Positions 47,228 to 56,900 of a DNA stretch of 64,000 nucleotides are shown here, one piece after another (position 1 is the first letter of the stretch; each line of letters opens with the position of its first letter). A program made the translations under genes and the position numbers. The stretch lies in the NCBI GenBank assembly GCA_020860515.1, contig JAJBUG010000064.1, positions 33,586 through 97,585 of the forward strand, written 5' to 3'. The notes under the pieces are model-generated. The model ran no database searches, was not told the origin of the DNA, and saw only the letters and a list, made by a program, of their open reading frames with translations. The DNA is from Bacteroidales bacterium (GTDB taxonomy: Bacteria; Bacteroidota; Bacteroidia; Bacteroidales; Muribaculaceae).

Positions 47228-48619
47228 TTATTCCTCCTCATCCTCAGGGAAGTCAGAGATGACATAGGTCTTAGTATTCACCACGCGGATATTGTCGATA
47301 TATATGGGCGTAGTGAATGGAGTGGCATCAATCGTGGCATCAGTAAGCTCAATATCGCTATTCGAGAGGAAGATCAAGAAATTGCGGTACGAACCCGAAT
47401 TGCGGTCATCAATCACAGTTTGGAATGTACGGTCATCGTCCAAAGGATCGTCATAAGCTCCAAACTGATTCATCGGGATTGTAACTGTCACCCACTGATC
47501 GCCAGTGCTCCAAGGGGTAATTTCGCCAGTAGTGGTATCAAGCCATGGAATCCACACTGCAGCTTGGTTGGTATAAGAGTCGCTGTGCTTTGTGCATGCC
47601 GAGCCGTAACCGTAGTTAGAAAGGTTGTTCTGAAGTGAGATTTCCAACTGGCCGTTGCTCCAGGGTTCTGGGCAGTAGATATCTAACTGAATGCCGACAT
47701 TGCCCACAGCAGTAGCACCATCAATATACGATGTCATCCAATTCCAATCATCTTCGGCATTGTCGTTGCCTGCAGTGGCCCAGTAGAGGCCTTGGGTGCC
47801 AGCGCCTACGCCACCATCAGCAATCACGTCCTGAGGAACAAGCATGATGCAATTGCCTCGGCCTGTGCCCAGAGGATCGGTTGCATATTGGTCGGAGCCA
47901 TAGGTTGAGCTCCACGAACCCAGCACGCCCTTGCCGTCAAAATTGATGATGTAGGTGCGCATATCGTTGAAATATTCCGGGCTGCGAGCCTGGCCGTTGG
48001 CTCCAGTGGCATAGATTGAGCCAGCCTCAGTCACTCCCTGGGGCATAACGAATGAGAACCATTCGCCATCCTCGTCATCGCTGAGGATTCCGCTTGTTAC
48101 AGAAACTCCGCCAGGCAAAGTAATTTCTGTGATTTCTTGCAGTCCTGTGCCATACACAGTCACTGTTTCGCCAGCGATCGGCAGTGTCTTATCCACATCG
48201 GTAATTGTGGGCGAGGCTGCGCGGATTGTAAAGCTATATGTGTATTCGGTCTCATCCTTTACAAGGCGAATGGTGTTGCGCACATCGTCTTCGGCATCCA
48301 CCACAGGGGTCTTGCTATTGAGAGTGATGAGCATTGAATTGTCAGTCACATAGGCGCGGTTGAAATAAGTGTCGTAGCCATTGATATACACCTTCTTCAT
48401 GCCCATGAAGCCTTTGCCTTCGAGGCGAATCATTTGTCCCAAGCGGGCAAAATCAACCTCGCGGTCAGGCACCGAGCTCTCAGCATCCTCAAGGTAAACC
48501 TTGCTTACCGAGATAGCCTCGCTCTGGTACTTCGAGTCGAAGTATTCGTCATCGCTGTTGCACGATGTCAAAGCACCCACTGTCAGCAGCGACAGGCAAA
48601 TATATTTGATTGATTTCAT
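47228..48619 (-). CDS. surface glycan-binding lipoprotein with IPT/TIG-like domains
   Basis: Lipobox VGALTSCNS; PTITDVDKTLPIAGETVTVYGTGL IPT-like; PUL position after susD. Confidence 0.85.
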   Translation of the reverse strand: MKSIKYICLSLLTVGALTSCNSDDEYFDSKYQSEAISVSKVYLEDAESSVPDREVDFARLGQMIRLEGKGFMGMKKVYINGYDTYFNRAYVTDNSMLITLNSKTPVVDAEDDVRNTIRLVKDETEYTYSFTIRAASPTITDVDKTLPIAGETVTVYGTGLQEITEITLPGGVSVTSGILSDDEDGEWFSFVMPQGVTEAGSIYATGANGQARSPEYFNDMRTYIINFDGKGVLGSWSSTYGSDQYATDPLGTGRGNCIMLVPQDVIADGGVGAGTQGLYWATAGNDNAEDDWNWMTSYIDGATAVGNVGIQLDIYCPEPWSNGQLEISLQNNLSNYGYGSACTKHSDSYTNQAAVWIPWLDTTTGEITPWSTGDQWVTVTIPMNQFGAYDDPLDDDRTFQTVIDDRNSGSYRNFLIFLSNSDIELTDATIDATPFTTPIYIDNIRVVNTKTYVISDFPEDEEE

Positions 48620-48638
48620 ATTTTCTTAATGGTAAGGG

Positions 48639-50330
48639 TTAGTTGAAAAGCTCAGAAACGCTGACTTCACGATCACCAAATTCATAAGCTACCGTAGAGC
48701 CGGCAAGCAGAGGATTGCGGCCACGGTCAACATCGCTGATCGGAAGTGTAAGATGGTCAACAGTGGCAGTGCTTACGCCCGAACCGCCATCGTCGGTGCG
48801 TTCGTATTGGCAACGCTCAGTTTCGTTCCATTCATAGCTTGCATTGCGGTATTGGCTGTTGAGATAATTTACTACCTCTTGCTGCTGATAATAGCTGCGG
48901 CGAAGCAGGTCGTACCAGTACAGACCTTCGTAAGCGAACTCCACGCGACGCTCGTAGATTATATCATCATAAGTGATTGCGCTGAGTGTAGGCATTCCTG
49001 CGCGTTCGCGCACTCGGTTGAAGTACAACAGAGCTGTTGCATCCGAGGTACTGGAATTGTTGCCCATGATGGCCTCGGCCAGGTTGATATACACCTCAGC
49101 TAAGCGCTGCATATAAGTGTTTACGCCCGATGACTGTTGATAGCTCTGGCCATTGTCGTCGAGCTTGCCAATCACGTGCTTCTTCACGTTGCACTTGTTC
49201 TTGTAGCCATCTTCGGTCACGCCGTAAGTGTAGCCGCCATTCTTGATATTGAGGTCGTCGTAATATTCCCCATAGGTAGCGATGGTGGCATGGCGACGAA
49301 TGCGATCCTGCGGATCGTAGGTCTGCACCATATCCCAAGATGCATAGGTGGCATTGCCCCAGTTGGTCTCTCCCACCATTGTTGACCATGAGAAGAAGGC
49401 GGAAATTGCATTGTTACAGCCCCACCCGATAGCATCGGTAGCACCTGAAAGCCATTGCAACTGGAAGAGAGATTCCTTGTTGTTGTTCCAAGTCTTTACT
49501 GCAAAAAGGTCGCCGTAATCGTCCATCAGAGCGTATGGACCCTCGATGCACTTGAGGGCTGCCTTTTGAGCAAGGTCAAGATAGTAGGTGTTGCGGGTGC
49601 CACGATTGAAGTCGGTGGCAGCATTAGAGCCATCGTACTGACCGCTTGTGGTGAGGCCAGCCATTGACAGATACACGCGGCTCAACATTCCGTAAGCACT
49701 GTAGCAGGTTACGCGACCTTCGTTGGCCTGAGTTTTCGACAGATTAGCGGCAGCATACTCCAAGTCACGAATGGCAAATTCCATTACATCGCACACAGGA
49801 TTGGCTGGAACCACCGTGTTGTTGACCATTTCCGAGGTGTTGGTGTAGAGTATTGCGCGATTCCACAGCGAACCAATATACCAATAAGCTAAGCCACGCA
49901 TAAAGCGAGCCTCGGCCATTCCCTGAATCTTGGCCTCATCGGTTACCGACGAACCCGCATTGTCAAGGATACGGTTGATAACATTATTGCTTTGTGCAAC
50001 CACCGAATAGAATGAGTTCCACGAATCCTCCAAGCCAGGCGAAAGGGCTGTCTCGGTGAAATTGGTGTAGGGATAGATATAATCACTCCAGCGAGCAGTA
50101 AGGTTGTTGGCTCGGCCATCGCCCATGCTGTAGTAGGCTTTTTCGTTGAAGCTGTTCCACACATAGTTATATAGTGGAGCAGTAGTCGAGGCCACGGCAT
50201 CGTCGCTATCGAGGAAAGTCTCGTCGTTGGCTTGGCTGGAAGATGAGGTCGACAGGAAGTCGTCGCAGCTTGCCATAGCCAGACAGGTGACTGCCAAAAT
50301 GCCTAAACCATATATTTTGTTACATTTCAT
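48639..50330 (-). CDS. susD: RagB/SusD-family outer-membrane lipoprotein
   Basis: Lipobox AMASCDDFL; AEARFMRGLAYWYIGSLWN; VRERAGMPTLSAITYDDIIYERRVEFAYEGLYWYDLLRR. Confidence 0.95.
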   Translation of the reverse strand: MKCNKIYGLGILAVTCLAMASCDDFLSTSSSSQANDETFLDSDDAVASTTAPLYNYVWNSFNEKAYYSMGDGRANNLTARWSDYIYPYTNFTETALSPGLEDSWNSFYSVVAQSNNVINRILDNAGSSVTDEAKIQGMAEARFMRGLAYWYIGSLWNRAILYTNTSEMVNNTVVPANPVCDVMEFAIRDLEYAAANLSKTQANEGRVTCYSAYGMLSRVYLSMAGLTTSGQYDGSNAATDFNRGTRNTYYLDLAQKAALKCIEGPYALMDDYGDLFAVKTWNNNKESLFQLQWLSGATDAIGWGCNNAISAFFSWSTMVGETNWGNATYASWDMVQTYDPQDRIRRHATIATYGEYYDDLNIKNGGYTYGVTEDGYKNKCNVKKHVIGKLDDNGQSYQQSSGVNTYMQRLAEVYINLAEAIMGNNSSTSDATALLYFNRVRERAGMPTLSAITYDDIIYERRVEFAYEGLYWYDLLRRSYYQQQEVVNYLNSQYRNASYEWNETERCQYERTDDGGSGVSTATVDHLTLPISDVDRGRNPLLAGSTVAYEFGDREVSVSELFN

Positions 50331-50379
50331 ATTTTTAGCAGGTATATTTTAGAATTCCTAAACGTTGTCGGAGAAATGC

Positions 50380-50414
50380 ATTTCTTAATACTTGATACTT
50401 TATACTTAATACCC
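50380..50414. repeat. heptamer array ATTTCTT AATACTT GATACTT TATACTT AATACCC
   Basis: Five 7-bp units in the susC-susD gap, sharing ATTTCTTAATACTT with the array at 47191. Confidence 0.85.
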
Positions 50415-50425
50415 AAAATACCAAG

Positions 50426-53400
50426 TTAGAAACTTACATTAAGACCGAAGGTGTAGATGCGAGGCGAAGGATAGCGTCCGTAGTCAATGCCTGTCATCAG
50501 AGCATCGCCGTACATAGCGCCCACTTCTGGATCAAGGCCCTTGTATTTGGTCCAGGTATGCACATTCTGTGCGCTGAAGTACACGCGCAGATTTTCGAGA
50601 TAAATCTTGCGAAGCCACTTCTTTGGGAAAGTATAGCCCAGCGAGATATTCTGCAAGCGGATATAGCTTGCGTCCTCCACGAAGAGGTCGCTGATACGGC
50701 TGTAGTTGTTGTTGGCATCGCTGCGCTGCACCGCTGGCATCGTAGTGGATGAGGCATTCACCACATGCAGATTGCGGAAGTCATTATCAGGAAGGGTCGG
50801 ATCAATCACGTCCACTACAGCGTAGTTGAGGCTCGACTTAAGGATATTGCTATTGTTGCGAGGATCCTCAATGCGCATGCGAGTAAGGTTGAGAGCTTTG
50901 TTGCCATACGAGCCTGAGAAGAATATGTTAAGGTCAAAGCCTTTCCAATTGAAGGTATTGCCAATGCCATAGGTAAACTTAGGCTCTGGATTACCTATAA
51001 ATGTGCAGTCCTCTGAGTTGATCACGCCGTCGCCATTGATATCCTCAAAGATATAGTCGCCAATCCAAGTAGAGCTTTGGGCAATAGTATTTCCTTCGGG
51101 AATAGCTACTTGGCAAACGTTACCGTTGGCATCTTTATAATATAAGTCCTCAGCAGAATCGAAGCGGCCAATTACCTTGTAGCCCCAGAATTGTCCGATA
51201 GGCTCGCCCACTACAGTCTTTGTCACGATGTAGTTGGTTGAAGATGGCTGGTAAGTTTTTTCGATAGTGCCGCTTTCGGTGTCAAGGCTCTTTACCTTGT
51301 TGCGGTTGAGCGAGAACACGATATTTGTGTTCCACTGGAAGTCACGATTTACAATATTGGTAGTATTGAGGGTAAACTCAAAACCCTTGTTCTCAATCGA
51401 GCCGACATTGCCCCAAGGATTCGATGCTGCGCCCTGGCCGCTTGAACCCAAGAATGAAGGCAAGGTGAGCTGGAGAAGCAGGTTGTCAGTCTTCTTATAA
51501 TAGACATCAGCAACAAACTCGATGCGGTTGTTGAGAGCTCCGAGGTCGATACCTATATTATATGATGAAGTTGACTCCCATGTAAGGTCAGGATTGGCGG
51601 TATTGCCTGTAAGCACGCCCACGCCCCATGGAGTGGTCTTGTTGGCAAGCATTGACAGATAAGCGTAATCACTCACATTTTGGTTACCAGTCTTACCCCA
51701 GCCTAAGCGCAGCTTCAAATTGTTGATTGCGCGAGAGTCGTTGAGGAAACTTTCTTGTGAAATGCGCCATGCCAAAGCCACTGCAGGGAACCAACCCCAC
51801 TTATGACCCTGTGCAAACTTGGAGCTGCCATCGCGACGGATTGTAGCGGTGAGCAAGTAGCGGTCATCGAATGAATAGAACGCACGTCCGAAGAAAGATG
51901 CCAAGGTGCTTATGGTGCGTGTACCAGTTGTAGTAGATGAGGTAAGGTCACCAGCCGAGAGGTCAGGAGTAGTGTTGGTGAGGAAGCCGCTTGAGGTGCC
52001 TACCTGATTTTCCCAACGGCTCTTGGATATTTCTTGACCCAGCATAGCCTGCACATTGTGCTTCTGAGCGAAGGTGCGATTGAAGTTCAAGAGGTTGCGC
52101 CAGCTCCAATATTTAGTATCGGTCTTTGTCCATTTGCTGGTGCGTATATCTTGGGTGCGTACGCCGAACTGATAGTCTGGCATATAATAATAGTACTTAT
52201 TGAGATTGTAATCGGCCGAAAGCTCAGTCTTGAAGGTCAGGCCCTTGATGATGGTAGCCTCCAAATAGACATTGAATCGGAAATTATCCTTGCGGTTTTC
52301 ATTTGTGATAAGTTCGGCCAAACCCACGGGGTTGTCGGGCATCCACACATCGTCGGGGCCATCATAGCTGCCATCGGGTGAGGTCACTGCCACTGTGGGT
52401 TGCTGCACCAAGGCTGTGATGATAGTATTATTATCGGTGCCAAGCTTCTGCTTTGATTCGGCAAATGAGAAGTTGATGCCGCCGCGCAGCCAAGTCTTAA
52501 TCTGAGTGTCAATATTGCTGCGGAGAGAATAGCGCTTGAAGCTTGAGCCCAAGGCAATACCGTCCTGGCCCAGATAGCCACCGCTGATAGCATAGGTGGT
52601 GGTCTCATTGCCACCCGAGATTGAGATGTTGTAGTTCTGCATGAATGCCTTGCGGAAAAGCTCATCTTGCCAGTCAGTGCCTTCGCCCAGAAGGTCCCAA
52701 CGCACAAAAGCATCGCTCGGGTCAACCTGGCCAGTAAGCTGCGCGCGTACCTCGTGATGCTGAGCATATTCACTCAGGTTGAGCATTTCATATTTCTTTG
52801 GCATTTCTTGCCAGCCCATGTACATATCAAATGTAACAGTAGCTGTGCCCGCCTTTCCGCGCTTAGTAGTAATCATGATTACACCATTGGATGCACGGCT
52901 TCCATAAATAGCTGTGGCCGAAGCATCCTTGAGCACATCCATCGAAACGATATCGCTGGGGTTGATGCTCGATAGCGGATTGCTGTTTTCATCGTCGGTC
53001 GAGGAATCGATTACTACGCCGTCAATTACGAAAATAGGCTGATTGGTGGCATTGAGCGAGTTGATACCACGAATGCGGATGCTGGTAGAGGCGCCAGGCG
53101 TACCTGAGTTGCTCTGGATTTGCACACCAGCTGCGCGGCCTTGCAGCACTTGGTCAATACTGGTGGAAATTGATTTCCTGACAGCATCCTCGCCTACCGA
53201 AGCCACTGAGCCGGTTAGGTCGCTGCGCTTCATTTGGCCGTAACCTACCACTACCACCTCTTCGAGCGATGTAGCATTCTCACGCAACACCACGTCGATT
53301 TTGGTGCGATTGCCTACCTTTACTACTTGTGGATCATACCCAATATAAGCGAATTCGAGTTCCGACTTGGCCGGGACTGAAATCGCATACTTGCCATCGA

Positions 53401-53575
53401 TGTCAGTGCTCACACCTTGAGTTGTGCCCTTGGGCTGCACCGAGACACCGATTAGAGGTTCGCCAGCCTCATCAGTCACTGTGCCAGTGACGGTGATGGT
53501 CTGCGACCAGGCCCATAGCGGCAACATCAAAGCAAGCACCGCGATGAGCTTGAGGTTAAAGTCTCTGCATTTCAT
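50426..53575 (-). CDS. susC: SusC/RagA-family TonB-linked outer-membrane protein
   Basis: Carboxypeptidase-regulatory-like N-terminus, EEVVVVGYGQMKRSDLTGSVASV plug, ATAIYGSRASNGVIMITTKRG. Confidence 0.97.
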   Translation of the reverse strand: MKCRDFNLKLIAVLALMLPLWAWSQTITVTGTVTDEAGEPLIGVSVQPKGTTQGVSTDIDGKYAISVPAKSELEFAYIGYDPQVVKVGNRTKIDVVLRENATSLEEVVVVGYGQMKRSDLTGSVASVGEDAVRKSISTSIDQVLQGRAAGVQIQSNSGTPGASTSIRIRGINSLNATNQPIFVIDGVVIDSSTDDENSNPLSSINPSDIVSMDVLKDASATAIYGSRASNGVIMITTKRGKAGTATVTFDMYMGWQEMPKKYEMLNLSEYAQHHEVRAQLTGQVDPSDAFVRWDLLGEGTDWQDELFRKAFMQNYNISISGGNETTTYAISGGYLGQDGIALGSSFKRYSLRSNIDTQIKTWLRGGINFSFAESKQKLGTDNNTIITALVQQPTVAVTSPDGSYDGPDDVWMPDNPVGLAELITNENRKDNFRFNVYLEATIIKGLTFKTELSADYNLNKYYYYMPDYQFGVRTQDIRTSKWTKTDTKYWSWRNLLNFNRTFAQKHNVQAMLGQEISKSRWENQVGTSSGFLTNTTPDLSAGDLTSSTTTGTRTISTLASFFGRAFYSFDDRYLLTATIRRDGSSKFAQGHKWGWFPAVALAWRISQESFLNDSRAINNLKLRLGWGKTGNQNVSDYAYLSMLANKTTPWGVGVLTGNTANPDLTWESTSSYNIGIDLGALNNRIEFVADVYYKKTDNLLLQLTLPSFLGSSGQGAASNPWGNVGSIENKGFEFTLNTTNIVNRDFQWNTNIVFSLNRNKVKSLDTESGTIEKTYQPSSTNYIVTKTVVGEPIGQFWGYKVIGRFDSAEDLYYKDANGNVCQVAIPEGNTIAQSSTWIGDYIFEDINGDGVINSEDCTFIGNPEPKFTYGIGNTFNWKGFDLNIFFSGSYGNKALNLTRMRIEDPRNNSNILKSSLNYAVVDVIDPTLPDNDFRNLHVVNASSTTMPAVQRSDANNNYSRISDLFVEDASYIRLQNISLGYTFPKKWLRKIYLENLRVYFSAQNVHTWTKYKGLDPEVGAMYGDALMTGIDYGRYPSPRIYTFGLNVSF

Positions 53576-53780
53576 GAATTAGTTAGTGTTGATTGGTTTT
53601 GTTGATATTATCAATTGCACAGTTAGTTTGTGGTCAGTTTATTCAGTCAGTTTCAACTTTAGTTTTCCAGTTAGTTTTGCATTTTTAGCACTTGTGTACT
53701 TTGAGCAAAGATTTACGATACAAAATTAGTAATTTATTTCAAAAATCAACATATATTTAGGCAACAGCCAATGTTAAAAA

Positions 53781-53867
53781 TGTTACTTTGCCACTCCCGA
53801 ATGTAACAAACAACCCTCAAAATGTTACATTCGAGCTTAAAAAATCAAAAAATATCCCATTTGTTAC
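53781..53867. promoter_or_regulatory. cluster of TGTTAC/GTAACA motifs, candidate operator between susC and HTCS
   Basis: TGTTAC at 53781, 53823 and 53862; GTAACA at 53803; an 11-bp inverted repeat CGAATGTAACA/TGTTACATTCG at 53798-53833. Confidence 0.6.
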
Positions 53868-53890
53868 ATTGAAAATCCAAAAATGTGTCT

Positions 53891-53898
53891 TATATTTG
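53891..53898 (+). promoter_or_regulatory. Bacteroidetes -7 element TATATTTG
   Basis: Upstream of the preferred HTCS start. Confidence 0.6.
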
Positions 53899-53952
53899 CA
53901 CCATAAAACTTTCACAAACCAGTCATCAACAATCGAAGCTTACGGCCGTACC

Positions 53953-56900
53953 ATGAAACGTGTATTAGCATTTTTTGCATTCGCCATATTAGCCTTGGCC
54001 TCTACGCTGCGCGCGCAACGCAGCACCCTCTTCACAAGCGAGGGCGACCTGCCCTGCAGCCTTATCAACTGCATTGAGCAATGCCATAGCGGATTTGTGT
54101 GGATAGCCACCGAAAACGGCCTATGTCGATTCGATGGTTACCGGTTCCATACCTACCAGTCCAACCCCGCCGACTCTACCTCGCTCCTCGACAATTATGT
54201 GCATACCGTGCACTGCGACAGCCAAGGCACTCTGCGCATAGGCACACTTAAGGGACTGATGGAATATGTGCCAAGCGCAGATGCTTTCGCAGAGGTGCCA
54301 ATGTACGACGGCGACAAACGCGTCACTCCCCATATCAGCAAAATAATCGAACTTTCGGATGGCGACTTGCTCATTGCGACTGCGGTGTACGGAGTGTTCC
54401 GTCTTCCTCATGGAGGCCAATCAGCCTATGCCGAAGACGACATCAACCAAGCCTTAAGCGACAAATACGTCAGTTGCTTGCTCGAAGACAAAAAACATGC
54501 TCTATGGATTGGCACCGAAAACGATGGAGTGCTATACAACTTAGCCAAAGCCCAACAACCATTCCAAATATCCGGCATACCCGGCAACAAGATTTCTGCT
54601 CTGTTGCAAAGCAGTGACAATTCTATATATGTAGGGATGCTCGACGGCGGCGTGACGGTCTATGAGCCTTCGATACACAGATTTGAAACAGTTGCTGGGA
54701 GCGAGAATCTATCAGTAAAAACGTTGTCGGAAATCAATGGCAATGTATATGTAGGCACCGAGGGACACGGGGCCAAACTAATTAAGCATAATCGCATCGA
54801 GGATATTCCCACTGAATCCCCGCTCCATGGGGTGGCCAACGGAAAGGTGCATCAGATGATTGAAGACCGAAATGGCAATATCTGGATTGGCCTGTTCCAG
54901 AAGGGAGTGGCTATGGTGCCAAAGCCCAAATATCCCTTTCTGAGCTATGGTGCGCGACATGAGAAGGCTATCATAGGCGATGGCTGCGTGATGGCTCTGG
55001 CTATCGACCCAAAGCAGAATATTTGGGTGAGCTGTGAGAATGAGGGAGTGTATCTGTTTGATTCAAATGGCAAGCAGTTGCTTCACTGCCCTACCCCCTC
55101 AACAATCCTTAGCATTTACCCTGACGCCGATGGCAATTGCTGGCTTGGCTCCTACACTTCTGGCCTTCTCAGCCTGAGCCCCGACGGCAAACTTCTCAGA
55201 ATTCCTGGTATTTCTGACCAGAAAATCAGTTGCATAACCCATGACCGACATGGAGCCTTGTACCTTGGCACCCTTAACCGAGGCTTAATGCACTACGATC
55301 CAAAATCCGAAGCTGTGGAGTATTGCAAATTAGAAGCCATTCCCGAAGAGGCCATCGGCGAAAGCGATTGGATCAATAGCATCAACAGCATCATAAACTT
55401 GGCAGATAGCAGCCTAATGATTGCCCATTACAATGGCATTAGCATAGTGCCACTTAGCGCCAAGGGACAACTTGGGCAATATCATAGCATCATTTCAGGT
55501 TGCATCGGCTACAAGCTGATGGTTGGCCATGATGGCACTATATGGTGCGGCACCACTCGCGGACTTTATGCTTACCATCCGGCTACAGGCAAAATTGACC
55601 ATTTTTCAATGTCCGACGGGCTGCCCTCCAACGTAATTTGCGCCATGATCGAGGATGGCAAGCACAATTTATGGATCAGCACTTATCACGGCCTTTCACG
55701 TTTTTCACCTGATGAGCGCAAATTCGTCAACTTCGACGTAGGCGATGGCATCCAAGGCAACGAGTTTACCCATGGGGTGGCCTGCAGCGATTCTATGGGA
55801 CGACTATTCTTTGGCGGAGTAAATGGCTTTACCACCTTCCATCCCTACGACATTCAAGTGCCTGAGCGCGGCACAAAGCCAATGATAACTCAATTTGACG
55901 TATTCGGCACGCCTATCAATAGCACCTCACTTTCAGGCAATAGGCAAATTGTGAAAACAGAAATATGGAATGCTGAAAATGTGGAGCTTGCAAGCGATGA
56001 CAACACCTTCGGCATCGCCTTCACCACTATGACTTTTGATAATCCTCATAAGATTGCCTATGAATACAGAATCTTAGAGCATAGCAAGGATTGGACTCTT
56101 ACGCAGCCTGGCGAGAGCCGATGCACATTCAACAGCTTTCCTCCCGGCACTTACCATTTCCAAGTGCGCGAGGCTGGAGCTGACGCCTCCGACGCAATAC
56201 GCTCACTTACCATCACTGTGAGACCCCCATGGTATCAAAGCTGGTGGATGGTGGTGATTTATATCTTGGCTGCATTGGCTTTGCTATGGCTGGCTTGGCG
56301 CCAATTGCACGAGCGTCAGCTGCGTCGCAACGAAGAGTTGCGCCTTCGCCATGCTGAGGACATCATGGAGGCACGCCTCCAATTTTTCACCAACATAGCC
56401 CACGAGATTCGCACGCCACTGACCCTAATCATCAATCCAGTGGAGAAACTTATGAAAAAAGGGAGCGATAATCCCGACCATGCCACTTATTCCCTGATTC
56501 ACCGCAATGCCTGCCGATTGCTGCGCCTGGTAAATCAGCTGATGGACATGCGCAAACTCGAAAAGGGGCAGATGAAGATGCACTTCGCATCTACCGATCT
56601 GGTGAAATATATCACTGATGTCAATCAAAACTTTGATTATATCGCCCAGCAAAAGCACATCCACTTTAGTTTCAATCACGAGATGCCCGAACTAACGGGA
56701 TGGATTGATGCAGCCAATTTTGACAAAATTCTTATCAATGTGCTCAGCAATTCATTTAAGTACACCAACGATGGAGGCTCTGTGACTGTGACGCTGACCT
56801 CGGGCACCGACGACAAAACTACTGGCCCTCTACACCACTACATACAAATGCTGGTATCGAACACAGGCGATCCTATCGACCCCGACAAGATTGAAAAAAT

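Noticed and set aside
53577-53690. CAGTTAGTTT-like repeats in the susC leader
   Set aside because: Irregular spacing; could be low-complexity T-rich leader sequence.
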